A stretch of DNA of 64,000 nt from Semisulcospira habei (lineage: Eukaryota; Mollusca; Gastropoda; Semisulcospiridae). Positions 19,686-30,219 of the stretch are shown here, one piece after another. The stretch covers positions 155,303,233 through 155,367,232 of the forward strand of contig BTPG01000003.1 of NCBI GenBank assembly GCA_036245525.1, read 5' to 3'. The position numbers were made by a program, and so were the translations under genes. The notes beneath the pieces are model-generated. The model saw only the letters and a program-made list of their open reading frames with translations, ran no database searches and was not told where the DNA came from. The first letter of the stretch is position 1; each line of letters opens with the position of its first letter.

Positions 19686-21640
19686 CTTTCACGCTCTTCC
19701 CCCATTGCGGCGCTCCACCCTATGGACAGCGGTCCTGAAAGATCAACTCAGAGCCGACACCCTCCGCGGCGAGGTCGCCGCCCTGCTGTAGAAGGCCGCC
19801 ACGGAGGTGGTAACACGTTACGATTCCCCAGCCTTCTACAGCCACCTCTTCATGGTCCCCAAGCCTGGTGGCAAGTGTCGCCCCGTCATCGATGTATCGG
19901 CCCTGAACAAGTACATTGTCGTGCCGACCTTCCGCATGGAGACCGCCAGAGCCCTGTGGGCTGCAGTTCAGCCCATGGACTTAGCCGTCAGCCTAGACTT
20001 ATCGGACACGTATCTGCATGTTCCCATGCACCCCGCCTCTCGCCTCTACCTCCGCTTCACCTTCGGCGGCGTCATCTACCAGTACCGGGTGCTGCCCTTC
20101 GGCCTCAATCTCAGCCCCTGGGTGTTCACCCGCATCATGGACGCCGTCATTGCCAGGGCCAGGTGGGCATCCTTGAGTCCCACTTCGAACTACCTTGACG
20201 ATCTTTTCTTGCGGAACCAGTCGGAGGCCTCCTTGGAGAAGGACCGAGAGGCTCTGCTAGATCTACTCGACTAGTTCGGCTTCCTGGTCAACGTGGGCAA
20301 GTCAGACCTCACCCCCTCCCGCCGCTTCGTACACCTGGGCATGGAATTTCGGACCGACCTCAACGAGGTGAGACTTCCGGAGCCTCGGATACAGAAGCTG
20401 GCGAACCTAGCACATCAGGTGTCTCAAGAGGAAGCGGTCACCACCAGAGTGTGGCTACAGCTCCTGGGCCTGATGAGCGCGGCAGTGGACCTCCTTCCCC
20501 TCGGCCGTCTCTACTCCCACCCGCTTCAGCTGCACCTGCTTCTCCACTGGCGACCCTCGGCTGGCGACCTCGAGACTCGGGTACCGGTGCTTCCGATGCT
20601 CCGTCCACATCTCCTCCGCTGGGCGGATTCCGCCTGGCTCACGACAGGAGTTCCACTCTACTTGCCGCCCTCCCCCCAGTTGTCTTTCTGCATCGACGCA
20701 AGCCTCTCCAGCTGGGGCGCGCACCTGCTGCCGATGTTCTCCACAGCCTCTGGCAGCTGGCCTCCGGACCTCGCTGACAGGCACATCAACTGATTAGAGC
20801 TGGAAGCGATTTGGCGAGCCCTCATTGCGTGGGAGACGCGCCTCCGACACCAGGAGCTCCTCGTCCTCTCCGACAACTCCACCGTGGTCTCCTACATCCA
20901 GAAGCAGAACGGGATGCGCTCCTCCTCTCTCTGCATCCTCCTCTACCAGGTTCTCCGGTGGTGCGAAGATCGCGGCATCTCTCTCCAAGCGAGACACATC
21001 CCAGGTCATCTGAATGTCCTTGCCGACTACCTCTCATGGTGCGGCCAGCTTCTCCATACCGAGTGGGCGCTCCGTCCGGACATCTTTCGTATGATCTGCG
21101 CAGAATGGGAGACTCACATGATCGACCTCTTTGCGACGAGGTGGAATCGCCAGCTGCCCCTCTTTGTCTCCCCCATTCTGGACCCCCTCACCTGGGCAGT
21201 CGATGCACTCTCCATCTCCTGAGAAGGCCTCATCGCGTATGCTTACCCACCCACGCTGCTCGTCCCCAAGGTCCTGCTCAAGCTCAAGGGTTGCAACGCG
21301 ATCCTGTTACTAGTGGCCCTGTTCTGCTGGACCAAGTCTTGGACCACCGACCTCCTGAACCTCGCCACGGGTTCCCCCCCCCCCCTCCCCTGCGGCTCCC
21401 CATCCCACGCACGATGCTCAAGCAACCACGACAGGCGCTGTACCATCCGTGCCCCGAGCGACTCCTGCTCCATGCCTGGAGATTGTGCGGCACGCCCTCG
21501 CTGCTAGAGGCTTCTCAAGTGCAGCGGTGGAAGCTATCGCTGCAGCCCGCAGACCCTCGAACTGACGAGCCTATGAAGGAAAGTGGCAAGTCCTGTGGTC
21601 CTGGTGCGACGACCGGCGCCTCTCCCTCACGGATCTGACG
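19686..21640 (+). pseudogene. D3 reverse transcriptase / RNase H / MT-like ORF
   Basis: One frame runs from about 19700 to 21375, interrupted only by stops at 19789, 20272, 20791 and 21220. The last two replace Trp codons (TGG to TGA). Order of domains: RT fingers/palm with FYSHLFMVPKPGGK, VSLDLSDTYLHVPMHP, LPFGLNLSPWVFTRI and the catalytic SNYLDDLFLR (YLDD, about 20200); thumb to RRFVHLGMEF; RNase H from FCIDASLSSWGAHL through LVLSDNSTVVSYIQ and ARHIPGHLNVLADYLS; then the module DLFATRWNRQLPLFVSP...YAYPPTLLVPKVL that occupies the methyltransferase-like position of DIRS elements. A poly(C) run at 21377 shifts the 3' frame. Confidence 0.88.
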
Positions 21641-22549
21641 GTCCCACAGCTGGCGGAGTTCTTCCTCTGGCTCTTCACCGAGCAGCACTTGGCGCCAATC
21701 ACCATCAGGGGCTACCTCGCCATGATCGCTGACACGTACCGCCACTTGGGTCGCCCGGACCCCGGCGCGTCCAAAGACCTTGCCGACCTGATGGCCCACT
21801 CCAGCGGCCTGGCCCCCCCGCTCGCTGATTCCGCGATGGGAACTACCCTGGGTGTTGATGTGGCTCAACTCGGACCACTTTGAACCACTCCCCTTGACGC
21901 ATTTGGCCGACGTGACCCGGAAGACCTGCTTCCTCCTCGCCCTCGCCATGGCTTCCAGGCTAAGCGAGCTGCACATGCTCTCAGCACGCCCCGACTGCCT
22001 GCAGTTCAGGATGGATGGCTCTGTGCAGCTACTGACCGACCCGACCTTCCTGGCCAAGACCCAGTCCCCATTGGTCGCACCCCAGGTGATAACAATTCGG
22101 CCGCTGCGGGAGATGAACCTGCCCCGAGAGATCAGACAGCAGGACCCGGTGAGGGCCTTATGGGTGCACCTGCGCCGAACCAAGCCTCTCCACAGAGGAG
22201 AGGACGCTCCCACCTCTTTCTGCCTTTGTTCCCTGGTAGAACTGACATCTCGGCCCAGACGATATCTTCCTCGTTCCGCTGGATTATATGCTCAGCCTAC
22301 CAGGACCTCTCCCCTGACGGTGCTAAGCGGCTGAAGATCAGGGTGCACAAGGTTAGAGCCATAGCCGCGAGCGTCGCCTTTGACCGCAACTGCGCCATCG
22401 AAGACATTGTGGCGGCCATGGGCTGGCGCGTGGAATCGACCTTCGCCTGGTTCTACCTCGGGGATCTCTCGGGCCAGCGGGAGAACCTAGCCCTGGTGGG
22501 GGGCATCGCCGCGGCGCAACACTCCCTTCCGGCGCCTTTGGTGCCATAG
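21560..22549 (+). pseudogene. D3 tyrosine recombinase
   Basis: Starts with YEGKWQVLWSWCDDR at about 21570. It is open through PQLAEFFLWLFTEQHLAPIT and TYRHLGRPDPGASKDLADLM, shifts frame near 21800, and continues TRKTCFLLALAMASRLSELH (first catalytic Arg) and RQQDPVRALWVHLRRTKPLH. It shifts back near 22195 and ends HKVRAIAAS (His-x-x-Arg) and FAWFYLGDLSGQREN (Tyr). All recognisable catalytic positions persist, although two frameshifts inactivate the gene. Confidence 0.85.
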
Positions 22550-22627
22550 GGTGGGTCTTGTTAGCAGTATTCAGGGGATAAGGACGCTCTACGCGACACC
22601 CACCTCCGCTTCACTATTCTTCCTATC

Positions 22628-22729
22628 AGTAATGTCATCGGTAAGTATTTTTCGAAAAAATACATTAGAGAAAAATTCATTTTTCTCTAAAATGTATTTT
22701 TTCGAAAAATAATTACCGATGACATTACT
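22628..22729 (+). repeat. D3 ICR, atypical right/right palindrome
   Basis: Inverted cores GTAATGTCATCGGTAA and its complement. Unlike other copies, both halves are right-arm sequence: GTAAGTATTTTTCGAAAA in the left half and its complement in the right half. The ICR is therefore a nearly perfect palindrome and no longer complements the D3 left arm (TTGTTTCCTCAAAAAC). Confidence 0.85.
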
Positions 22730-22988
22730 CGGAGGACCCTCCCACCTGCCTCGCTTGCCGCTAGTCAGCTAAGCGAACAGACTGGCGTGACACCACTAGG
22801 CACATGACCGGATAGGGAGGGATGGGAGGCTACTCAGGGTACCGGGTTATGGCACCCTTAGGTTGCCTCCCTTGTCGTGTAGGTACACAATCGAATTGTT
22901 GGCTGAAATTGGGTAAGCTAAGTTTCCTATCAGGTATGTCATCGGTAAGTATTTTTTGAAAAAATACATTTTAGAAAAAAATTCATTT
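22730..22988 (+). repeat. D3 right inverted terminal repeat and arm
   Basis: CTCGGAGGACCCTCCCACC, then the complement of 9063-9275, the core at 22935-22950 and the right arm ending near 22988. It lies 55 bases upstream of a COG5 exon. Confidence 0.87.
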
Positions 22989-23042
22989 TTGTACCCATGA
23001 GATCATGCTTATGGTATGTACTTTATCTGTATTGTTATCCAG

Positions 23043-23155
23043 GTGGCCCAGGGCGAGCGGCCATGCCAGCACCAGGCAACACTGCTGCCATGAGAGCCAG
23101 TCTGTGGACCAACATGGAAAAACTCATGGACAGCGTCTACTCTGCATGCTCACAG
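23043..23155 (+). CDS. COG5: COG5 internal exon 3 of window
   Basis: Exon of 113 bases encoding [20 protein letters not shown] and onward to YSACSQ, one of the best conserved COG5 segments. The acceptor AG is at 23041-23042 and the donor GT at 23156. It enters in phase 1, matching the previous donor, and leaves in phase 0. It is stranded between two DIRS retroelements: D3 ends about 55 bases upstream and D5 begins about 250 bases downstream. It is therefore the only host coding sequence between 8.4 and 52.8 kb. Confidence 0.95.
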
Positions 23156-23403
23156 GTATTCATCAGGATCATAATGATGATGGTTGCTATATCTACCAGC
23201 AAGTTTACTTCAATACATGGCAGTAGCTGCTGGTATTGTTCACAGTACGTGTGACTGCAAGCACAAAAGGGTTCACCCCTTCACTGAGGAGAAAAAGTGG
23301 ACATGACCCGGTTGCAAGAGACGTAGATTCTCATGAGCCCCCGCAACTGCGGGGGCTCATGAGGATCTATGCCTCTTGCTGAGACCAGTTTGTATCCATG
23401 TTT
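23156..23403. mobile_element. COG5 intron with hairpin MITE, family 3
   Basis: Contains at about 23325-23372 a perfect hairpin whose arms read CTCATGAGCCCCCGCA / TGCGGGGGCTCATGAG, embedded in a longer imperfect inverted repeat (GATTCTC.../...GATCTATGCC). Related copies are at 60098-60170 and, half only, at 7095-7150. The D5 left arm starts right after it. Confidence 0.7.
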
Positions 23404-23605
23404 TAGTTTTCTCAAAATACATTCCCGATGACATTACTACTAGGAAGTATATCTAGCTTACCCAGTTTTAACCTAAGAACCTGTTGCGTTCCTACACAAC
23501 TAGGGAGGCAACTCAAGGGGCCGTAACCAGGGGCCCTGAGTAGCCTCCCGTCCCTGCCCATCCGGTCACGTGCCACGTGGTGTCACACCAGTCTGTTTGC
23601 TTAGC
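23404..23605 (+). repeat. D5 left inverted terminal repeat
   Basis: Left arm AGTTTTCTCAAAATACATT, core CCGATGACATTACT, followed by the repeat that pairs with 52325-52500, ending near TTTGCTTAGCTTACC. Confidence 0.85.
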
Positions 23606-24490
23606 TTACCGTGAACGGTTGTGTTCTAGCCTACAGGACCTTTGGCTGTTTATGGTGTGACCGGTCTTGGCCGGTCGGTTTTGGATTACGTGTGTTCCCT
23701 TTGGATTGTGTGTGTCCCTTCGGATTACTTGTGGTTCCTCGTTGTTCCTTGGATTTACATGGTTGCGGGTGTGGTTCCCTGGGTTTATGTTGTGCCTTCT
23801 GGGACTTTACCTTCCTGCCGGCGCGTTCTGTGGGCCGTGTGGCAGGTCCCCTCCCCCCACCCCCCCGTCCCCGCAACCTTGACAAGGTAAGGCCTCGGTC
23901 CATGCCCTCGACCGGCGGGGCAGCAGCTTCGACCATGGGTGCTTTTCGTGTTGCTTGTATGACGACTTGCATCGAACATTTGAACTCGTTTGGTGGGGCC
24001 ATGGGGAGCCCACGCCCAGTCGCCTTTCACATCTGATATGTGTTGCAGCTGCCAAGTTGCACCTGCCTGCAGTGTTTCGACTTCCAATGACCGAGTGATA
24101 CCCATGCGGTCTGCCTCCCCTGTTCCGGCTGAGCCTCCCGCCACTATTGTGATGTCTGCACTGCCTGGCTGGAGGAACTTTTGTCGCAGCTCTGGAGTTG
24201 CTACCGGCATGGACGCCCGACGCCGACGTGTGACCACCCGTCTGCCATGGCACCCCCCAACTACTAGGAGAAGTGACCAGACGCACCCGCTCCGACCTTG
24301 GGGAGAGGACGACACGTCGGGCCCCGTAATTACACCTCAGGTCTCAGGACTTCGTCTACCACTGTGCCCCTGACCCGCCCGCTCACTCCTATGGGGAGTC
24401 TAGCCGGCAGAGCGTCCGCCTCATTGAGGCTGGCCTGCAGTGACCTTCAGCGCCTCGTCCTTTTTACCGCTGGCAGTCCTGACGTATTGC
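23606..24490 (+). pseudogene. D5 gag, 5' part
   Basis: 5' region and first part of gag. Around 24035-24200 a decayed Cys module is visible (tgttgcagctgccaag encoding a Cys-x-x-Cys-like start, later CCTCCCGCCACTATTGTGAT and CTGCCTGGCTGGAGGAAC, the W-LEE end of the module). A candidate splice donor, CAAGGTAAGG, is at 23884-23893. The first unit of the 123-base gag minisatellite starts at 24382 and is cut by the hAT insertion at 24490. Confidence 0.6.
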
Positions 24491-24504
24491 CAGGGATGGG
24501 AATT

Positions 24505-24625
24505 GTCCGCGGAAACGCGGGATTCCGCGGGGGCGAAAAAAATTTCCGCGAAATTCAAAAGGTGTCTCCGCGAAAAAAAGTGTGGGTAGCAAAACGAGCA
24601 AAGCACCGGTTTTTCTCCGCGGGCA
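24505..24625. promoter_or_regulatory. subterminal TCCGCG motif cluster of hAT
   Basis: Five copies of TCCGCG within 121 bases of the left terminal repeat, all in the same orientation. Clusters of short subterminal motifs are transposase binding sites in hAT elements. That role here is inferred. The right end has no such cluster. Confidence 0.5.
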
Positions 24626-24772
24626 GGATATGGCGCGGCAGGCTGTGTTCGCGGCCTGCTGGTCACTGACTCAGTGCGCCGTGCGCAGTGTAGTAAACTT
24701 AAACGGGCAGACGCGCGCTCTGAACAAAGCCACTCTTCCAGTCGAGCACATTTTTTCATTGTGTTGATCAGC

Positions 24773-25073
24773 ATGGCTTGCGTGACTCGTGTTGTGAATC
24801 GTGGCGACAAATTTGACGATTCAAGCAGTGCTAACAAGTGGAGATGGGACTGGATATCGGCCGAAGTAGAAGTTAAAGTGGGCGAGAAAGTTCAAAAAGA
24901 ACGTGTGGGCACGTGCTTTCGCAAAATTGACGTGAGTGGAGCAGCTTGGTGCGTAGTATGCAGCAAAGATGTTTCGTATGCAAGCAGAGGTCTTGCAACT
25001 CTTACAGATCATCTTCGTTCGAAGAAACACCTTGACAGATGCGCCTCTTTGGATAACAACCAGCGGTTGCCTG
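24773..25073 (+). CDS. hAT transposase exon 1, BED-type zinc finger
   Basis: ATG at 24773 opens 100 codons. A Trp-rich start (KWRWDWI) precedes a zinc finger with Cys60, Cys63, His80 and His86 (WCVVCSKDVSYASRG, then TDHLRSKKH), the C2H2 spacing of a BED-like DNA-binding finger. It would bind the element's ends. The exon ends in phase 1 at a GTGAGT donor (25074). The next base triplet is completed by exon 2 at 44869, now 19.8 kb away because D6, D7 and D8 lie in the intron. Confidence 0.85.
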
Positions 25074-25156
25074 GTGAGTTATTATTATCATCGCTATGGT
25101 TACTGATTTTACATTTTTGAAGCTATACAGTATTCCACGGCCGACTACGAGTGACT

Positions 25157-25355
25157 TTGTTTTTTCAAAATACATTACCGATGGCATTACTATCTGGGAA
25201 TACACTCTATTGCCTATAGATTTCAGCAAAATTGTGTGTAGCACACAACTGGGGAGGAGACACCGGGGATCCAAGCACTATGACCCCGGGTGGCCTCCCC
25301 TTACTACCCTATCCCGGCGAGCACAGGGCGACCTCGTCAGTTTCACTCATAGCTC
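25157..25355 (+). repeat. D6 left inverted terminal repeat
   Basis: Left arm TTGTTTTTTCAAAATACATT, core CCGATGGCATTACT, then the repeat with AGCACACAACTGGGGAGGAG. It pairs with 31367-31586. Confidence 0.92.
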
Positions 25356-25639
25356 GACCGGGGACGGTCGAGTTTTTGCCTTTCTCCGTTCTACGGGTTT
25401 CAGTGGGTTTTGACTGTGGGCTTGAATTGGAGTCTTCGATTCAGCCCTGGACTCACTACATTCGTGGTTTTTCCTTTGACAATTGGACTCATTGTGACCT
25501 GTGCGCCGACCGGTTTTACCGGCTCTGACTTGTGAGTTCACCCTTGGCTTGGCCTTGGGGTTCGACGACGCACGTGACTTGTGCCCGGCTGGTTTGTGCA
25601 AGGTGGACTTCTTCGCCGGCGTAGCTGGTTTAGGGCCTT

Positions 25640-28135
25640 ATGGCTTCTTCTGTGTCGAAGACTTGCCGCCGTGCGGGGACTTCCAGTGGCCGGTTGATGC
25701 ACTCGACTCTTGCTTGCCGTGTTCGGGCTGTGCTTCGGACGGAACGTGTGATGGTGGCGCCGCTTGGACGGAAGACCGGTGTTCGCGCAGGTGGGACTTC
25801 TTCAGGCGTGACCGGTCCCCTCGCCCGCTTCGGTCTCCACGGGATCCTCCACGGGTGGACGTACTTCCCTCGGCGCATCGGGCTTTCCGGCCCACAGGTA
25901 AGTCCCCTTCTTGTACCGTTACCTCGCAGGTTCTCCCTCCCCTCTCCGAGTCTTCGGAGCAGGGTAGGCGAGTTTCGGAGTCACGCTCCCCACGCTCTGC
26001 TTCGTTAGCGCGTGGCTTGAGCCCATTTTGGTTCCCACCCCCCGCTCTGCTTCGGGCGAGCGGTCTGGGAGAGATGAGCGTTCGTCGGCCACCCCCGGCT
26101 CTAGGTCTCCGGAGCGGGGACGGGTGACGGAACGCAAGCATAAGAAAGAGAGTAAACGTGATAAGAAATGCTCTCGCTCACGCACCGAGGCTTCGGAACG
26201 TGACTCGAGACCGTTAGTAATGCTGCCTCCCCGCTCTGTATTTTCCGAACGGGCAAGGCATGCTTTGCTTTCTTCCCCCCCCCGCCCGCCCCGTCTCGCC
26301 TGGGCGGGCCCGGGGTGTGGTTGACTCTCGCCCCCCACGCTCCGAGGAGTCGGAGCGGGGGTCGCGTGCACATAATGGTCCCCTCCCCGCTTCGCTTCGC
26401 CTGAGCGGGCTTGGCGTGACCGTAGACTGTCCCCCCCCCCGTCTCGTATCGACCGGACGGGCCCGGTGTGACTTGGACCCTCGCCCCCCCCCCCCCCTCG
26501 CTCCGAGGCTTCGGAGCTGGGGCAGCGGGCTCATAAATCGTCCCCTCCCCGCTCCGCCTTTCCTGAGCGGGCTTGGCGTGACCCTAGACTGTCCCCCCCC
26601 CGCCTCGTATCGACCAGGCGGGCCCGGTGTGACATCGCGCGTCCTCCACGGTCCGACACATCGGACGGGGGGCCGCGTGCCCGGTATTTGTCCCCTCCCC
26701 GCTCCGCCTTTCCTGAGCGGGCTAGGGGAGACTATTGGCGGTCCCCCCCCCCCCCCCCCCTCGCACCGGTTCTCCCGGGCGGGCCAGGGGTGACCAGGCC
26801 ACTTCCTCGGTATTCCGATCGCGGTTTGTCGCTCACGTCGGCTGCCGCGTGCGGATCCCGACTTCGAGGTGGACCGTCGCTTTGCCACGGTCCCTCCGTC
26901 GCCGCGGCGCGCCTCTTTGCGTGCGTCGCGGGCGGCTGCGTCTACCTCGCGCGCGGCGGTGCGGCACTCTCGTAGCCGCTCGCCCCTTTCGTCTTTGCCG
27001 CGAGAAGATCAGTTTGGAACGGACGTCCTCAGCCTTCATCCGTCGGACTCGGCCTCGGCGATCTTCTTGCAGGACTCGGCGGCGGGTTCTCCTTCCCGCC
27101 TTTTTCCGCTGTCGCGTCGGCCTCCGCCTCGTCAGACGTTGCCGGCCCTTCGCTCGGATCACAGTCGGTCCACGCTATGGGTGAGGCTTCAAGGCTTATC
27201 GCCAAGTCCCTACCGCCCGACGTCTGTCCGCCTTCGCCTCCTCCGAAGAGACAGGCTTCGGCCATGGTCGACGCGCAGAGGCAAGTCCAGCGCCGCAAGT
27301 CCCTCCCGCAAGCCGGCTTCCGGGACCTCACCGATGCTTCTCCGCCCAGCTGCGTAACGACGCTTTCGGCGACACGGGATACTTTACCGCCGCTCGATCG
27401 CCGGTGGGAATCAACTTAAGCTTCCGCCAGGCCTAGTACGCTGGACACTCCCAAGCCTTCGCCTTACCTTTTCCAGCGGTGGATGTGGCGGCCTTACTAC
27501 AGGCGGGCGGCCGCAGGCTCGTCCAGAACTCGTGGCCTCGGCCTCTCGACAGGATCGCCTCCTTAGCGCGGATCTCGCTGGCGTGCTCGGGTTTGGAACT
27601 GGCTACCCAGGCAGCACTGCAGTGCCTACAGGATACGTGGGACCTGGAGGCTCAGTCCCCGCTTCGTGACGTGCGGTCCATCCTGATAGCGGCCAACCGG
27701 TCCGCCTACCATTCTTCCGCCACCGCCAGGGCAGCGGCTGCCAAATGCGACCTCTGGAGGAGGGATACCCTTTTGCGCCTCTGCTCGGACCTTCCCTTGT
27801 CAGTGAAGACCCAGCTCCGTCACGCCCCCTTAGGGGGTCCTCAGCTGTTCGGCGACACTTGGCACACCTTTAAGGAATCTTCCAAGGACTTGTGGCCCAA
27901 GCCTGCATCTAACCCAGCCTCGACCCGCTTTCGCGCCCCCCGCACGGCGGGGGTCGTGCCCAGCGGTCTTTCAGGCCCTCCTTCTCTACAGTCGGATCTT
28001 CACGAGGTCGGGCCCGTCCATTCCAGGCTACTCAGGCCGGCCCCGCCCCTCGCCCTTCTTGGCCCCGCGGTGCCCGTAGATCGGGCCGCGGTCGGGCTCT
28101 TTGACTCGCCCCCGCCTCCGCCCCCGCCTCATTAA
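25640..28135 (+). pseudogene. D6 gag
   Basis: Starts ATGGCTTCTTCTGTGTCGAA at 25640. A one-base deletion after KTC puts the zinc module (CLPCSGCASDGTC.. and W.EDR) in the neighbouring frame. A consensus splice donor, CCCACAGGTAAGTCC, lies at 25891-25905. A region of tandem units with C-runs of 7-18 (26270-26790) follows. The conserved body is at 27170-28135: EASRLIAKSLPPDVC, MVDAQRQVQRRKSLP, FRQA*YAGHSQAF (stop at 27434), then an open stretch of 218 codons with LACSGLELATQAALQ, LIAANRSAYHSSA and KTQLRHAPLGGPQLFGDTWH. Confidence 0.8.
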
Positions 28136-28139
28136 TCGG

Positions 28140-30219
28140 GCCTCCCGTCGGCGGGCGGCTGTCGCTCTTCAGCGATCTTGGAGATCGCTGTTCCCGGACG
28201 ACCCCTGGATTCTTTCCACCGTTACCGCAGGCCTGCAACTTCGTTCCTGTCGCCTCCGCCTCTTCGCTGAGCACCCTTGTGGACCCAGGAACCGCTCGAC
28301 GGCACACAGGCGGACGCTCTGCGCGGGGAAGTGGCGACCCTCCTCACCAAAGCGGCGACAGAGGTGGTTTTGCGGCAGGACTCTACGGCGTTCTACAGCC
28401 GACTCTTCTAGCTCCCAAACCAGGCCAGTTATCGACTTATCAGCTTGGCCTCGATTCATATCAGCTTGGCCTCGATTCAGGCTTGGCCTCGATTCAGGAT
28501 GCTTATCAGCTTGGCCTCGATTCAGGATGCTTGGCCCCTCGATTCAGGATGGAGACGGCCAGGACACTCCGTGCGGCCCTCCGGCCGATGGACTTTGCGA
28601 TCCGCCTCGATCTGTCAGACGCCTATCTGCACGTCCCGATTCATCCGTCGTTTCGCCGGTACCTTCGGTTTGACTTGGGGGGATCGTCTACCAGTTCTGC
28701 GCCCTTCCTTTCGGCCTCAACATCAGTCCGTGGGTGTTTACAAGACTGCTCGATGCCGTGATAGCCAATTTCCGTCAGCGCTCCTTGAGCCCGGCCTCCA
28801 ATTACTTGGACGACCTTCTACTGCGCAACTTGGTCTCCGCAGCCCTCCAGACGGACAGGGATGCCCTGCTTTCCCTTCTGCGTCGTCTAGGTTTCCTACT
28901 CATTGGGGAAATCCGTTCTTCTCCCTCTCGACGGTTTCTACATCGGGGGATGGAATTCCTGACCGACCTCAACCTTGCCCGCCTGCCTCTGGCCAGGCGA
29001 CAGAAGATAGTCGACTTAGCGACTTCGATGGGGATGGGATCCTCCTTCACCGCCAGGGTCTGGCTTCAACTCCTGGGCCTCCTCAGGGCGGCTGCGGACC
29101 TGCTTCCCTTGGGCAGACTTTATGCTCGGCCTCTCCAGCTACGTCTCCTTCTTCACTGGCGACCCTCGGGCGCTCTGTTGGATCTAGTACCTGTCACGCC
29201 TCGGGCTCGTCCTCACCTCGAGAGGTGGGCGGACCTCGCTTGGCTGGCTTCGGGGGTGCCCTACACTCCCCGCCGCCTCGGTGGTCTCTCTGTACAGAGG
29301 CGAGCCAGGCCGGCTGGGGCGCGCACCTGTTACCGGATTTCTCTCGGCCTCGGGCGTTGGCTTCGGGAGCTGTTCGGGAATCACGTCAACTGGCTGGAGC
29401 TGAAGGCAGTTGGATTGGCATTCGACGTTGGCAGGAGACCTTGGCCAATCAGGACGTCCTCGTGCTCTCCGACAACTCGACGGTGGTGGCTTACATACAG
29501 AATCAGGGTGGCACTCACTCGCCCTCCCTTTGCGTTCTTCGGTGCCACCTTCGCCTCTGGTGCAGGGATCGAGGCATTGCCCTACGAGCCCGCCACATCC
29601 CTGGCCACCTCAACGTGAAGGCGGACGCCCTGTCTCGTCGCGGACAATTGCTCCACACGGAGCGGTCCCTACGCCCGGATATTTTTCGCCTGCTCTGCTC
29701 TCACTGGGAAACGCCGCTAGTGGATCTGTTTGCCACCAGATGAAGCAGCCAGCTCCCGGTCTACATCTCGCCAGTCCTGGATCCACTCGCTTGGGCAGTG
29801 GACGCGCTCCCCATTCCTTGGGTCGGCCGGATTGCTTACGCCTACCCCCCGGCAGTCCTCGTTCCGAAGGTACTGCGGAAGCTTCTAGGATGCTCGGCGG
29901 TCCTCCTGCTGGTGGCCCCCTTCAACTGGACCAAGAGCTGGACCACGGACCTCCTCGCGCTTGCGACGGACCCTCCTCTGGAGCTTCCTACCCCTTCCAC
30001 GATGCTCAAGCAGCCCCGTCAGCGGCTTTCCATCCGTGCCCCGTACGCCTCCGCCTACACGCTTGGAGGTTGTCCGGCACGCCCGCGCCGCTAGAGGTTC
30101 TCGGATGCAGCAGTGGCGGCAATTGCAGCAGCCCGCAGACTCTCTACAAGGAAGGTGTACGAAGGCAAGTGGAGGGTCTTTCAGACCTGGTGCACCTCCC
30201 ATGGGCACCCTCCCACTAA
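28140..30219 (+). pseudogene. D6 RT / RNase H / MT-like region
   Basis: The start (WRSLFPDDPWILSTV, about 28175) is followed by a scrambled segment at 28438-28550 in which an 18-20 base unit (cagcttggcctcgattca) is repeated four to five times. Beyond it come the RT palm, the YLDD box (SNYLDDLLLRN, about 28800-28830), the thumb, RNase H (LVLSDNSTVVAYIQNQGGTH near 29460, RHIPGHLNVKADALSRRGQL near 29590) and the module PLVDLFATR, stop, then AYPPAVLVPKVLRKLLG. At least three frame changes. Confidence 0.85.

Larger units (their letters stand above)
9063..22988 (+). mobile_element. D3: DIRS-like retrotransposon with nested inserts
   Basis: A left arm and terminal repeat at 9063-9275 match, as an inverted repeat, the right terminal repeat at about 22740-22988. 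Shared blocks include GGGAGG..ACCTAAG, ACCCTGAGTAGCCTCCC and CACGTG/GTGTCAC around TATCCGGTCACGTG. Between them lie gag (17548-19001), RT/RNase H (19686-21640), YR (21560-22549) and an ICR. The 5' part is interrupted by an unidentified insertion (about 9276-17540) that itself contains D4, and by a short retroposon at 19329. The RT and gag frames are the best preserved outside D8. Confidence 0.87.

Noticed and set aside
24421..24837. Minus-strand ORF across the hAT left end
   Set aside because: It spans the terminal repeat and the D5 gag minisatellite; a shadow frame.
25638..26141. Long minus-strand open frames (for example 25638-26141, 26214-26888, 33273-33845, 39263-39805)
   Set aside because: They are GC-rich shadows of the gag/minisatellite region, rich in Arg/Gly/Pro, with no domain and no counterpart in other copies beyond the shared DNA.
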